Source: Streptomyces sp. NBC_00433
GTDB taxonomy: Bacteria > Actinomycetota > Actinomycetes > Streptomycetales > Streptomycetaceae
Direction: 5' to 3'
NCBI GenBank assembly: GCA_036015235.1
Contig: CP107926.1
Coordinates: forward strand, 8,675,501-8,739,500
DNA: 64,000 nt
Below the pieces are notes generated by a model. That model was not told where the DNA came from. It searched no databases and saw only the letters and a list, made by a program, of their open reading frames with translations. The translations under genes and the position numbers were made by a program. Below are positions 26,090 through 34,939 of this stretch, in pieces (positions within the stretch are counted from its first letter, which is position 1; each line of letters begins with the position of its first letter).

Positions 26090-27550
26090 CTACTTCACGC
26101 CCAGCACCTGCTGCAGCGGGTCGATGGCGAAGTAGGCCAGGAAGCACACCGACACACCCCACACCAGCGGATGCACCTCCCGGACCTTGCCGAGCGCCAC
26201 CTTGATGACGACGAAGGACAGGAAGCCCGCCCCGATGCCGTTGGTGATGCTGTAGGTGAAGGGCATCGCGGCGATCGTCAGGAAGGCCGGGATCGCGATG
26301 TCGTACTGCGTCCAGTCGATGTTGCGCACCTGCGCCATCAGCAGGAAGCCGACCGCGACCAGCGCGGGCGCCGCCGCCTGCGAGGGCACCACGGCGGCCA
26401 GCGGTGACAGGAAGAGCGCCACCGCGAAGAGCGCCCCTGTCACGACGCTGGCGAGCCCGGTACGCGCACCCTCGCCGACGCCCGCCGCGGACTCGACGTA
26501 GGCGGTGGCGGACGAGGCGGACGCCCCGCCGCCGGCGACGGCGGCGGCGCCGTCTATGAAGAGCACCCGGCCGATGTTCGGCACCCTGCCCTTGTCGTCG
26601 AGCAGCCCGGCCTCGCTGGATATGCCGACGATCGTGCCCATGGCGTCGAAGAAGTCGGAAAGCACCAGCGTGAAGACGAACAGCGACGCGGTGACCACCC
26701 CCGCCTCCGAGAAGCCGCCGAAGAGGCTGAAGTGGCCGATCAGCCCGAAGTCCGGGGTGGCGACGATGTCGTCCGGCACCTTGGGCGCGGTCAGCCCCCA
26801 CGCGCCGGCCGGCAGGTCGGCGACCTTGTTGACGATGATCGCCACGATCGTCATCACCACGATGCTGATCAGGATCGCGCCCCTGACCCGGCGGGCGACC
26901 AGGGCGACCGTCAGCAGCACACCCAGGCAGAACACCAGCACCGGCCAGCCGGTGAGCGTGCCGGTGCCGCCGAGCTGCACCGGCACGGTGGTCTTGGCCG
27001 CGTCCGGGATGCGGCTGGCGAAACCGGCGTCGATGAAGCCGATGAAGGCGATGAAGAGGCCGATGCCGACACTGATCGCCTGCTTGATCGGCAACGGGAT
27101 GGCGTTCATGATCGCCTCGCGCAGCCCGGTGGCGACCAGGACGCAGATCAGCAGGCCTTCGAGCACCACCAGGCCCATCGCGTCCGGCCAGCTCATCTTC
27201 GGCGCGAGCTGGAAGGCGACCACGGCGTTCAGCCCGAGCCCGGCCGCCACGGCGAGCGGCAGATTGCCGCCGACGCCCATGATCGCGGTCATCACCGCGG
27301 CCACCAGCGCGGTGGCGGTGACCAGTTGGGTGGTCGACAGGTGGTGCCCGAACTTGTCCGTCGCGCCGGACAGGATGATCGGATTGAGCACGAGGATGTA
27401 CGCCATCGTGAAGAAGGTGGCGAAACCTCCGCGTATCTCCCGTCCCGGTGTCGAACCGCGCTCCGATATACGGAAGTAGCGGTCCAGCGCGTTGCCTCCG
27501 GGTGGCGGTGCGGACACCGGCTTGTCGGTGTCCACGACGGGTCCTGGCAT
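26090..27550 (-). CDS. NCS2/AzgA-like purine (adenine/guanine/hypoxanthine) permease
   Basis: 486 aa with about 12-14 membrane segments. Family features are the N-terminal GGFATFFTMAYILVLNPIIL, the first half-helix region AGLGLNAVVAF, LVLSDFFDAMGTIVGISSEAGLLD and the GASASSATAYVESAAGVGEGARTG motif with conserved Glu. These identify the AzgA branch, which imports adenine, guanine or hypoxanthine with protons. ATG at 27550 has GAGGAG 4 nt upstream. The 263-bp upstream gap should carry its promoter; I see no clear purine riboswitch there. Confidence 0.92.
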   Translation of the reverse strand: MPGPVVDTDKPVSAPPPGGNALDRYFRISERGSTPGREIRGGFATFFTMAYILVLNPIILSGATDKFGHHLSTTQLVTATALVAAVMTAIMGVGGNLPLAVAAGLGLNAVVAFQLAPKMSWPDAMGLVVLEGLLICVLVATGLREAIMNAIPLPIKQAISVGIGLFIAFIGFIDAGFASRIPDAAKTTVPVQLGGTGTLTGWPVLVFCLGVLLTVALVARRVRGAILISIVVMTIVAIIVNKVADLPAGAWGLTAPKVPDDIVATPDFGLIGHFSLFGGFSEAGVVTASLFVFTLVLSDFFDAMGTIVGISSEAGLLDDKGRVPNIGRVLFIDGAAAVAGGGASASSATAYVESAAGVGEGARTGLASVVTGALFAVALFLSPLAAVVPSQAAAPALVAVGFLLMAQVRNIDWTQYDIAIPAFLTIAAMPFTYSITNGIGAGFLSFVVIKVALGKVREVHPLVWGVSVCFLAYFAIDPLQQVLGVK

Positions 27551-27789
27551 GGTGCTCCTCTGGTGGTGCGTATCAGGCGTGACGAGTCGGGCGTTGCGTG
27601 TCGGGTGCTGCGGATCCGGTGCCGTGGACCCGTGTGCGAAGCGGTCCCGCGGCGGTGCCGCGTACGTGCTCCCGCGGGCTGGGCACACGGATTGTCCTCG
27701 CCCGCGGGCCCGAGCGGGTTTCCGTGGCGTTACCCGGTATCACCGTCGGGTTTCAGCCATGCTCAGGTCAACACTTGCGACACGCCCGT

Positions 27790-27813
27790 CCGCGAGACAC
27801 GCCCGTCTCGCGG
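27790..27813 (-). terminator. Terminator after the SDR gene
   Basis: CCGCGAGAC (27790-27798) pairs perfectly with GTCTCGCGG (27805-27813) around a 6-nt loop. On the minus strand it starts directly after the stop of the gene at 27814. Confidence 0.7.
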
Positions 27814-28560
27814 CTACAGGCCGCCGGCGATCCGCAGCACCGCGCCCGTCGTGTACGACGCCTCCGCCGACAGCAGCCAGGCCACCGCGCCCGCGATCTC
27901 CTCGGGCTGGCCGGGGCGCCGCATCGGCACCCGCTCGGGATTGCGCCACGGCCGCTGCGGGTCGCCCATGGAGGCGTGGATGTCGGTGACCACCATCCCC
28001 GGCTGCACCGAGTTGACGCGCACCCCGTCGGGGCCCAGCTCCTTGGACAGCCCCACCGTCAGCGCGTCCACCGCCGACTTGCTCGCCGCGTAGTGCACGT
28101 ACTCGCCGGGGCTGCCCAGGGTGGCGCCGCCCGAGGAGATGTTCACGATCGCGCCGCCGTCGCCGCCGTAACGGGTCGACATCTCCAGCGCCGCCCGCCG
28201 GGCGCACAGCAGCGCGCCCATCAGGTTGACGTCCACCACCCGGCGCATCACCTCGACCGGCGTCTCGGTGAAGCGGCCCAGCGGCCCGGTGATCCCGGCG
28301 TTGTTCACCAGCCCGGTGACCGGGCCCAGTTGCTCCTTGACCGCGTCGAAATAGGCGTCGACCTGGTCCGCGTCGCTGGTGTCGACCTGGAAGAGCAGGC
28401 ACTCGCCGCCCTGTTCGCGGATCCGCCGGGCGACGTCCTCGGCCGCGTCCTTGGCGCGCTCGTAGCCGATGCCGACCCGGTGACCCGCGGCGGCCAGCCG
28501 CAGCGACACCGCCGCCCCGATGCCGCGACTGCCGCCGGTGACCAGCGTGACCTCGCCCAT
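27814..28560 (-). CDS. SDR family oxidoreductase
   Basis: 248-aa classical short-chain dehydrogenase. It has TGGSRGIG at the N-terminus for NAD(P) binding, NNAG, a catalytic Ser in NISSGGA, YxxxK as YAASK, and PGMVVTDIHA after the catalytic helix. The RYGGDGGAIVNISSGGATLGS pattern resembles FabG-like and glucose dehydrogenase-like SDRs; the substrate cannot be assigned. ATG at 28560 with AAGGAG about 9 nt upstream. Divergent from the GntR gene across 295 bp, which suggests control by that regulator. Confidence 0.88.
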   Translation of the reverse strand: MGEVTLVTGGSRGIGAAVSLRLAAAGHRVGIGYERAKDAAEDVARRIREQGGECLLFQVDTSDADQVDAYFDAVKEQLGPVTGLVNNAGITGPLGRFTETPVEVMRRVVDVNLMGALLCARRAALEMSTRYGGDGGAIVNISSGGATLGSPGEYVHYAASKSAVDALTVGLSKELGPDGVRVNSVQPGMVVTDIHASMGDPQRPWRNPERVPMRRPGQPEEIAGAVAWLLSAEASYTTGAVLRIAGGL

Positions 28561-28738
28561 CGACCATCCGCTCCTTCGTGCCTGACGTGCCGTGCAGTGG
28601 CGTCGGGGTGCCGACGGCCGCTGCCGCTGCGGCCGTCCGCGGCCGCCCCCCGATGATCACGAACGCTATCGCAGCAGTCCGTCACCATCGCGTGAACGGC
28701 ACACGTATCCGCTTCCTGCGGGCCTGCGCGGTTTGAGG

Positions 28739-28754
28739 ATTGGTCTTGACCAAG
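28739..28754. promoter_or_regulatory. DasR/GntR-like operator overlapping the gntR -35
   Basis: TTGGTC (28740-28745) and GACCAA (28748-28753) form a perfect inverted repeat. The 16-mer agrees with the Streptomyces DasR-responsive element consensus at 12 positions. It overlaps a TTGACC -35 (28746-28751), with TCTATC 16 bp further as a possible -10. This suggests autoregulation by the adjacent GntR protein or control by DasR. Confidence 0.55.
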
Positions 28755-28855
28755 CTCGGCGCCCGGCTCTATCGTCCCTAGTAGTGCAAGGACCTTTAAT
28801 AAAGACTGGTTAGGAAACAAGGCTGAACAAGCCTTGAGCCGATTGTGAGGACAGG

Positions 28856-29617
28856 GTGGGGACCACGCAGCTCGAATCGGTGCCTGAGCCGAAGTACTGG
28901 CACCTCAAGACCGTGCTGAACGACGCCCTCGACTCCGAGTTCGAGGTCGGTGAGATCCTGCCGAACGAGCGGGACCTGGCCGCCCGCTTCGGTGTCGCGC
29001 GGGCGACGCTCCGGCAGGCGCTGGAGCAGTTGGAGCTGGAAGGCCGGCTGCAGCGCCGCCGCGGTGTCGGCACCACCGTGGCTCCGCCGCGGATGGGTGT
29101 CTCCGTCGGCCCGTCGGCCAACAGCTGGCCCGGCGCGGGCCCCGACGCCTGGGAGACCGTCGGCTGCGTCGAGGCCGTCGCGCCCGCCGCGGTCGCGGCC
29201 CTGCTCGGCACCGGCCCCGACGAGGCCGTGCACACCATCCGCCGGGCCCGCGTGATGCGCGGCCAGCCGGTGGCCGCCGAGCTGCTGTACGTCCCGCCGG
29301 CGTCCGTGCCCGGCCTGCCCGGCGACCTGTCGCCGGCGGCCCACGCGCCCGCCGTGCTGCGCGAGCTGCACACCCTGGAGCTGGAGGGCGAGGACCGCGC
29401 CGTCGAGCTGGGCTCGGCCCGCGCGGACGACGCCAAGCAGCTGGACCGGCTGCCGGGCGCCCCCGTGCTCGTCGTCACCTCGCGCTACTACGCCGGGGGA
29501 CGGGTCGCCGCCGCGTCGGTGTCCACCTACCGCGCCGACACCTGCCGGCTGACCTTCGGCGACGCCGGCGCGTTCGAGGTCACGCACCACCAGCGGGAGA
29601 CGCGCCGGGCCTCCTGA
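28856..29617 (+). CDS. GntR family regulator (HutC/DasR subfamily)
   Basis: 253 aa. The N-terminal winged helix-turn-helix (about 12-80) contains LPNERDLAARFGVARATLRQALEQLELEGRLQRRRGVGT; the C-terminal domain is the UTRA/HutC effector fold, which usually binds a phosphosugar or amino acid. GTG start at 28856 follows a leader with an AT-rich inverted repeat (28794-28804). It is divergent from the SDR gene and convergent with the ROK regulator, separated from it by a terminator. Confidence 0.88.
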   Translation: MGTTQLESVPEPKYWHLKTVLNDALDSEFEVGEILPNERDLAARFGVARATLRQALEQLELEGRLQRRRGVGTTVAPPRMGVSVGPSANSWPGAGPDAWETVGCVEAVAPAAVAALLGTGPDEAVHTIRRARVMRGQPVAAELLYVPPASVPGLPGDLSPAAHAPAVLRELHTLELEGEDRAVELGSARADDAKQLDRLPGAPVLVVTSRYYAGGRVAAASVSTYRADTCRLTFGDAGAFEVTHHQRETRRAS

Positions 29618-29634
29618 CCCGGCACCGCACGTCA

Positions 29635-29671
29635 GAAGAAGGCCCGCCCCGTGAGGGGACGGGCCTTCTTC
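29635..29671. terminator. Bidirectional terminator with T-rich end
   Basis: GAAGAAGGCCCG plus CCCC pairs with the mirrored arm ending CTTCTTC; there is one bulged base and a 4-nt loop. It lies between the convergent GntR and ROK genes and resembles a classical intrinsic terminator on both strands. Confidence 0.9.
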
Positions 29672-29695
29672 CGTCGAACCGTACGCGCGTACGTC

Positions 29696-30859
29696 CTACG
29701 GCCGGCGCCGCGCCATCGACGTCTGCTCCACCGCGAAGAGCTGCTGCTCGACGTGGTCCAGCGCCAACCGCAGCGCGCCCGTGGCGATCGCCTCCTGGCC
29801 CAGCGCCGACAGCGTCACCTTCGGCGGGCGCAGGCAGTAGCGGGTCAGCTCGGCCCGCAGCGGTTCCAGCACGCCGTCCAGGCCCGCCGCCCAGCCGCCG
29901 ATCACCACCAGCTCCGGGTCGATCGCCAGCACCAGCGCCGCCACGTCGTGCACCAGCCGCCCCAGGAACCGCTCGACGGCATCCTTGGCCTGCGCGTCGC
30001 CCCGCTTGGCCAGCGCGAAGACCCGCTCGACGGCGGGCTCGTCCAGCGGGTGCAGCGGCTCGTCGGTGGTGGACAGCAGATGCTCGGGGGTGACCTCGCG
30101 GCCCAGCAGGTGCAGCGCGCCGATCTCGCCCGCGGCGCCGCCGAAACCGCGGTGCAGCCGCCCGCCGATCAGCGAGCCGGCCCCCGGGCTGAGCCCGGCC
30201 AGCACGAAGACCACGTCGTCGGTGCCGACCGCCACACCCTTCCAGTGCTCGGCCACCGCCGCGACGTTCGCGTCGTTCTCCACCAGCACCGGACAGCGGA
30301 AGGAGCGCTGCAACCGCTCGCCCAGCGGCAGCCCGGTCCAGCCGGGCAGCGCCGTGCCCAGCCGCACCTCGCCGTGGGCCTCCACGATCCCGGGGCTGCC
30401 GACCCCGACGGCCCACAGGGTGCTGCGCGCCACCCCTGCCTTGCGCAGCAGTTCCGCGACCGTGCCGCGGACCCGGTCGAGCCGGTCGTCGGCGGACGCC
30501 GCCTCGTCCACGTCCCGCCCGTGCGAACCCAGCACCTGGCCGCTCAGGTCGGACAGCACCACCCGCACCTGGTGCGCGCCGATCTCGATGCCCAGCAGGT
30601 GCCCCGCCTCGGCGTGGAAGCGGAAGCGCCGGGCCGGCCGGCCCTGCTTGCGCGCGTCACCGGCCTCCGGGCCGACCTCGACCACCAGGTCGGACTCGGT
30701 CAGCCCCTCGATGACGCCCTCGACGGTGGGACGGGACAGGCCGGTGCTGTGGACCAGCTCGGTGAGGGTGGGAGTCTGCGCCCCGCGCAGGGCATCGAGG
30801 ACGACCGCGGAGTTGATCCGCCTGAGCAGGGACGGATCCCCGCCGGTGAGTCGCCCCAC
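29696..30859 (-). CDS. ROK family transcriptional regulator lacking the zinc motif
   Basis: 387 aa. An N-terminal winged helix (LLRRINSAVVLDALRGAQTPTLTELVHSTGLSRPTVEGVIEGL) precedes a ROK sugar-kinase-like domain. The kinase-fold motifs GIEIGAHQVRVVLSDLSG and VENDANVAAVAEHW are present. The usual ROK zinc motif with its three cysteines after AGEIGH is missing: after GGAAGEIGALHLLGRE there is no cysteine, and the conserved His is Ala. The protein is therefore more likely a regulator than a sugar kinase. GTG at 30859 has GGGAGG 7 nt upstream, so the longer frame is rejected. Effector unknown. Confidence 0.88.
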   Translation of the reverse strand: MGRLTGGDPSLLRRINSAVVLDALRGAQTPTLTELVHSTGLSRPTVEGVIEGLTESDLVVEVGPEAGDARKQGRPARRFRFHAEAGHLLGIEIGAHQVRVVLSDLSGQVLGSHGRDVDEAASADDRLDRVRGTVAELLRKAGVARSTLWAVGVGSPGIVEAHGEVRLGTALPGWTGLPLGERLQRSFRCPVLVENDANVAAVAEHWKGVAVGTDDVVFVLAGLSPGAGSLIGGRLHRGFGGAAGEIGALHLLGREVTPEHLLSTTDEPLHPLDEPAVERVFALAKRGDAQAKDAVERFLGRLVHDVAALVLAIDPELVVIGGWAAGLDGVLEPLRAELTRYCLRPPKVTLSALGQEAIATGALRLALDHVEQQLFAVEQTSMARRRP

Positions 30860-30998
30860 GTATGTCCTCCCAGACTGTGCCTGTGTGTGGCGGATCGTAC
30901 CCGGCGCGGGGGCTCGCGGCGAGTGCGGTCCCGTTACGTTTGTGCTGCGCCGGCGCGGTCCCCGCCGGCCGGCCGCCACCGGCCGTACAGACGTGCTG

Positions 30999-31553
30999 TC
31001 AGCCGCCCTGCCTGGGCGGTCCGAAGGCGGCCGAGCGCAGCCTGCCGAATTCCTCGGCGAGCGCCGCGGGCGTCCAGTGGGCGTTGAGGCCGCTGGGGCT
31101 GGGCAGCGCCCAGATCCTGGTCGCGCCGAGCGTGCGCTGCTGCGGGCCGACCTGCGCGTGCTTGTCCGCGAAGGCCACCCGGTAGGCGGTCACGCCGAGG
31201 ATCGCCAGCCACGCGGGCCGGTGCAGGGCGATCTTCGCGGTGAGCAGCCGGCCGCCCTCGACCAGCTCCTCGGTGCTCAGCTCGTCGGCCCGTGCGGTGG
31301 CCCGCGCGGCCACGTTGGTCACCCCCAGCCCGAGGCCCAGCAGCTGCTCCTGCTCGGCCGGTGCGAAGCGCCGCGGGGTGAAGCCCGAGACGTGCAGCGC
31401 CGGCCAGAACCGGTTGCCGGGACGGGCGAAGTGATGGCCCGTCCACGCCGACATCAGGCCCGGGTTGATCCCGCAGAAGACCACCCGCAGGCCGCCCGTG
31501 AGCAGGTCGTCGAGCCTGCGGTCACGGGCCGCCGTCAGCTGTTCGGGCGTCAG
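30999..31553 (-). CDS. mug: G/U mismatch-specific DNA glycosylase (Mug)
   Basis: 184-aa uracil-DNA-glycosylase superfamily protein. FCGINPGLMSAWTGHHFARPGNRFWPALHVSGF is the Mug/TDG motif I with the catalytic Asn, and LPSPSGLNAHW supplies the C-terminal intercalation loop. It removes uracil or ethenocytosine opposite G. No ATG, GTG or TTG fits the N-terminus. The best match to family starts is CTG at 31553, giving (M)TPEQLTAARDRRL and overlapping the purB stop as CTGA, analogous to the ATGA couplings nearby. The start is therefore inferred and unusual. Confidence 0.85.
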   Translation of the reverse strand: MTPEQLTAARDRRLDDLLTGGLRVVFCGINPGLMSAWTGHHFARPGNRFWPALHVSGFTPRRFAPAEQEQLLGLGLGVTNVAARATARADELSTEELVEGGRLLTAKIALHRPAWLAILGVTAYRVAFADKHAQVGPQQRTLGATRIWALPSPSGLNAHWTPAALAEEFGRLRSAAFGPPRQGG

Positions 31554-32983
31554 AGGATCGCCCCCGGGCGGTACGCGGCCGCCTGCGGGTGCGCCTTGGC
31601 GACGTCCTCGATCCGCCGCACCACCTCGACGACCTGCCCGGCCGCGGCGCCGGTGAAGGACAGCCGGTCGGCCATCAGCGCGTCCAGCTGCGCGCGGTCC
31701 AGCGGGATCCGCTCGTCGGCCGCGAGCCGGTCGAGCAGCTCGTTGCGCTCGGTGCCCTGCTCGCGCATCGCCAGCGCGGACGCCACCGCGTTCTCCTTGA
31801 TCGCCTCGTGGGCGATCTCCCGGCCGACCCCGGCGCGCACCGCGCCCATCAGCACCTTCGTCGTCGCCAGGAACGGCAGGTAGCGGTCCAGCTCGCGCGC
31901 CACGACCGCGGGGAAGGCGCCGAATTCGTCCAGCACCGTCAGGAAGGTCTCCAGCAGGCCGTCGAAGGCGAAGAAGGCGTCGGGCAGCGCGACCCTGCGC
32001 ACCACCGAGCACGACACGTCGCCCTCGTTCCACTGGTCGCCGGCGAGCTCGCCGGTCATCGAGGCGTAGCCGCGCAGGATGACCATCAGCCCGTTGACCC
32101 GCTCGCAGGAGCGGGTGTTCATCTTGTGCGGCATCGCCGACGAGCCGACCTGGCCCGGTTTGAAGCCCTCGGTGACCAGCTCGTGCCCGGCCATCAGCCG
32201 GATCGTCTTGGCCAGCGACGACGGGGCCGCCGCGAGCTGCACCAGCGCGGTCACCACGTCGTAGTCCAGCGAGCGGGGGTAGACCTGGCCGACCGAGGTG
32301 AAGGCCCGCGAGAAGCCCAGGTGCGCGGCGATCCGCTGCTCAAGCTCGGCGAGCTTGTCGCTGTCGCCGCCCAGCAGGTCCAGCATGTCCTGCGCGGTGC
32401 CGACCGGGCCCTTGATGCCGCGCAGCGGATAGCGGCCCAGCAGGTCCTCGACCCGCTCGTACGCCACCAGCAGCTCGTCGGCCGCCGTCGCGAACCGCTT
32501 GCCCAGTGTGGTGGCCTGCGCCGCCACATTGTGCGAGCGCCCGGCCATCACCAGCTCGGCATACTGCCCCGCCAGCTGCCCCAGCCGGGCCAGAACGGCG
32601 ACCGTGCGGTCCCGCACGTGGTCGAGCGAGAGCCGGATCTGCAGCTGCTCGACATTCTCGGTCAGGTCGCGGGAGGTCATGCCCTTGTGGATCTGCTCGT
32701 GCCCGGCGAGCGCGTTGAACTCCTCGATCCTGGCCTTCACATCGTGCCGGGTGACCTTCTCGCGCTCAGCGATCGAGGCCAGGTCGACCTCTTCGAGGAC
32801 CCGCTCGTAGTCGGCGACGGCCTGCTCGGGCACGTCGATCCCGAGGTCCTTCTGCGCCCGCAGCACCGCCAGCCACAGCCGGCGTTCCAGCACCACCTTC
32901 TGCTCGGGGGACCACAGGGCGGCCAGCTCGGTGGAGGCATAGCGACCGGCGAGGACGTTCGGGATACGCGGCTTGGATGTCAC
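31550..32983 (-). CDS. purB: Adenylosuccinate lyase
   Basis: 477 aa, full length for PurB, which acts twice in purine synthesis by cleaving fumarate from SAICAR and adenylosuccinate. Fumarase/aspartase superfamily motifs are visible: AGRSHNVAAQATTLGKR with the catalytic His region, and the signature GSSAMPHKMNTRSCERV. GTG at 32983 begins MTSKPRIPNVLAGRYAS, the family N-terminus; TAAGAT (32997 down to 32992) ends 8 nt upstream and there is no Shine-Dalgarno, so it is probably leaderless. Coupled to the mug gene downstream by a CTGA overlap. Confidence 0.96.
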   Translation of the reverse strand: MTSKPRIPNVLAGRYASTELAALWSPEQKVVLERRLWLAVLRAQKDLGIDVPEQAVADYERVLEEVDLASIAEREKVTRHDVKARIEEFNALAGHEQIHKGMTSRDLTENVEQLQIRLSLDHVRDRTVAVLARLGQLAGQYAELVMAGRSHNVAAQATTLGKRFATAADELLVAYERVEDLLGRYPLRGIKGPVGTAQDMLDLLGGDSDKLAELEQRIAAHLGFSRAFTSVGQVYPRSLDYDVVTALVQLAAAPSSLAKTIRLMAGHELVTEGFKPGQVGSSAMPHKMNTRSCERVNGLMVILRGYASMTGELAGDQWNEGDVSCSVVRRVALPDAFFAFDGLLETFLTVLDEFGAFPAVVARELDRYLPFLATTKVLMGAVRAGVGREIAHEAIKENAVASALAMREQGTERNELLDRLAADERIPLDRAQLDALMADRLSFTGAAAGQVVEVVRRIEDVAKAHPQAAAYRPGAIL

Positions 32984-33151
32984 GTGTGCAGATCTTACCG
33001 GGCGTCCACGGGGGTCCGTGGCGTCCGCACCGCACGCGGGAGCCCTGGTCAGGGGCCGGGCGCCCGACCTCACGCCACGCGGTCCGTGGGACGCCTGCGA
33101 GTGGCGGTACGACGACTGCCGGGCAAGGGGGATGGCGGTGGTCGCGCCGGG

Positions 33152-33958
33152 TCAGCCGCCCACCTCGTAGGGCACCGGGTCCGCTTCGTAGGGCAGCAGG
33201 TCCGGGCGTTTGGCCGGGCGGCCGTCGCCCGAGGAGCGGCCGGTCAGCCTGCGGCCGATCCACGGCAGCAGGTGGCGGCGGGTGAAGCGCAGGTCGGCGG
33301 TGCGGCGGGCGGCCCAGCCGGGGAGGACCGCGGGCGGCAGCGGGAGCGCCCAGTCCGCCTCCGCGGGCAGGCCGAGCGCCTGCCAGACCGCCTCGGCGAC
33401 CCGCTCGTGGCCTTCCGCGGTCAGGTGCAGCCGGTCGTCGGCCCACATCCGCCGGTCGCCGAGCACCTCGGCGCCGTAGAGGTCCACCACGATCGCGCCG
33501 TGCCGCTCCGCCAGGTCGTCGAGATGAGCGAACAGCTGCTCCATACGCGGCAGGAACCGCGTCGCGACCGGGCCGCGGCGGGCCGGGCTGCGCATCAGCA
33601 CCAGCTGCCGGCAGGACGGCGCCAGGCGGGCCGCAGCGCTCTCCAGGTGCGCGCACACCGCGTCCACGTCGCAGCCGGGCCGCAGCACGTCGTTGAGGCC
33701 GCCGACCAGCGTGACCAGGTCCGCGCCCATGGCCGCGGCGGCGTCCACCTGGTCCTCGGCGATCTGCCGGATCAGCTTGCCGCGCACCGCGAGGTTCGCG
33801 TACCTGAAGCCGTCCCCCGAGCCGGGCAGCGCGGCCAGCCGCGCGGCGAGCAGATCGGCCCATCCGCGGTAGCTGCCGTCGGCCAGCAGGTCCGACATTC
33901 CCTCGGTGAAGGAGTCGCCGACGGCGACGAAACTGGTGTAGGTGAGATCGTTCTCCAT
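33152..33958 (-). CDS. SGNH/GDSL-family hydrolase
   Basis: 268 aa. Block I is VAVGDSFTEG with nucleophile Ser16, block III is GGLNDVL, and block V is DRLHLTAEGH with the catalytic Asp and His. It lacks a signal peptide, so it is a cytoplasmic esterase or lipase-like enzyme of unknown substrate. The C-terminal 60 residues are basic, with WAARRTADLRFTRRHLLPWIGRRL, possibly membrane-associating. ATG at 33958; TAGGAT ends 9 nt upstream, a weaker leaderless candidate. Downstream of the XRE gene by 48 bp, same strand. Confidence 0.88.
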   Translation of the reverse strand: MENDLTYTSFVAVGDSFTEGMSDLLADGSYRGWADLLAARLAALPGSGDGFRYANLAVRGKLIRQIAEDQVDAAAAMGADLVTLVGGLNDVLRPGCDVDAVCAHLESAAARLAPSCRQLVLMRSPARRGPVATRFLPRMEQLFAHLDDLAERHGAIVVDLYGAEVLGDRRMWADDRLHLTAEGHERVAEAVWQALGLPAEADWALPLPPAVLPGWAARRTADLRFTRRHLLPWIGRRLTGRSSGDGRPAKRPDLLPYEADPVPYEVGG

Positions 33959-34006
33959 CGCCCGGCGATCCTATCCGCAGGCCTGCCGGCGCCGGGCGGG
34001 CACGCC

Positions 34007-34837
34007 CTAACCGACGAGCGTCTGGGTGCCGAGCACGCCGAGCAGCGCCAGCCGCTCGGCGTCCTGGGTGCCGGGCTCCGCCGTGTAGACCATGATCCGC
34101 AGATCGCTGCCCTCGACGTGCAGCAGGTCGCAGTCCAGGGTCAGCACACCCAGCTGCGGGTGGTCGACCGTCTTGTGCGACCCGTCGTGCTCGGAGACCG
34201 CACGGGAGTCCCACAGCCGCGCGAACAGCTCGCTGCCCGCCCGCAGCTCCGCGATCAGCCGCCGCAGCCGCTGGTCCGCCGGATAGCGCGCGGCGGTCGC
34301 GCGCAGCCCGGCGACCTGCGAGATCCGCAGTGAGGCGAGGGTCTCGTCCGTGTGGACGGTACGGGTGGACGAGCCGAGGAAGGTACGCCACACCGCGTTG
34401 CGCTCCCTGCCGTGGAACTCGCCCATCAGCGCCGTGAACAGCGGATTGGCCAGCAGCAGCGTCCAGGCCGCGTCCGAGACCGCGACCGGCGTCCCCGACA
34501 GCCGGTCCAGCAGGCGCTGCACGCTCGCCGGGATGAAGGCGGGCACCGTGCCCCGGCCCGGCGGCACGAGGCCGGCGGCGTGGAAGAGCTGCTCGCGCTC
34601 GGCCCCCGACAGCCGCAGCGCCCGGCCCAGCGCCTCCACGACCTGCTCCGAGGGATTGGCCGAGCGGCCCTGTTCGAGCCGGGTGATGTAGTCCACCGAG
34701 ATCCCGGCGAGCAGCGCCAGCTCCTCGCGGCGCAGCCCGGCCGCGCGCCGGTGGCCGCCGACCGTCAGCCCCGCCGTCTCCGGCGCGACCCGGTCCCGCC
34801 AGCGTCGCAGCATGTGCCCGAAATCCGTGGTCGCCAT
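34007..34837 (-). CDS. XRE-family HTH regulator with MmyB-like ligand domain
   Basis: 276 aa. The N-terminal helix-turn-helix reads RREELALLAGISVDYITRLEQGR. The remainder is an MmyB-like PAS-type domain (SGTPVAVSDAAWTLLLANPLFTALMG onward) that binds fatty-acid-like ligands in the family. These regulators are commonly divergent from an SDR gene, as here (SDR starts at 34940), and repress it. ATG at 34837 begins MATTDFGHMLRRWRD; the longer frame crosses the divergent promoter and is rejected. Confidence 0.9.
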   Translation of the reverse strand: MATTDFGHMLRRWRDRVAPETAGLTVGGHRRAAGLRREELALLAGISVDYITRLEQGRSANPSEQVVEALGRALRLSGAEREQLFHAAGLVPPGRGTVPAFIPASVQRLLDRLSGTPVAVSDAAWTLLLANPLFTALMGEFHGRERNAVWRTFLGSSTRTVHTDETLASLRISQVAGLRATAARYPADQRLRRLIAELRAGSELFARLWDSRAVSEHDGSHKTVDHPQLGVLTLDCDLLHVEGSDLRIMVYTAEPGTQDAERLALLGVLGTQTLVG

Positions 34838-34939
34838 GACACCACTCTCGCACCGCCGCCTGCCGCCCGTCCTGGTACTGCCGGTCCCAGGAAGCCCAGG
34901 GGCCTGGCCGCCCGCAGACGGCGGCGCCAGCCTGGAGGC

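Noticed and set aside
27551..27789. Purine riboswitch before the AzgA-like permease
   Set aside because: No conserved loop or junction sequences of the purine class were found in this gap.
31589..34333. 914-codon frame antisense to purB and the SGNH gene
   Set aside because: Composition is Arg/Gln/His/Pro-rich with no family features; purB on the other strand is certain.
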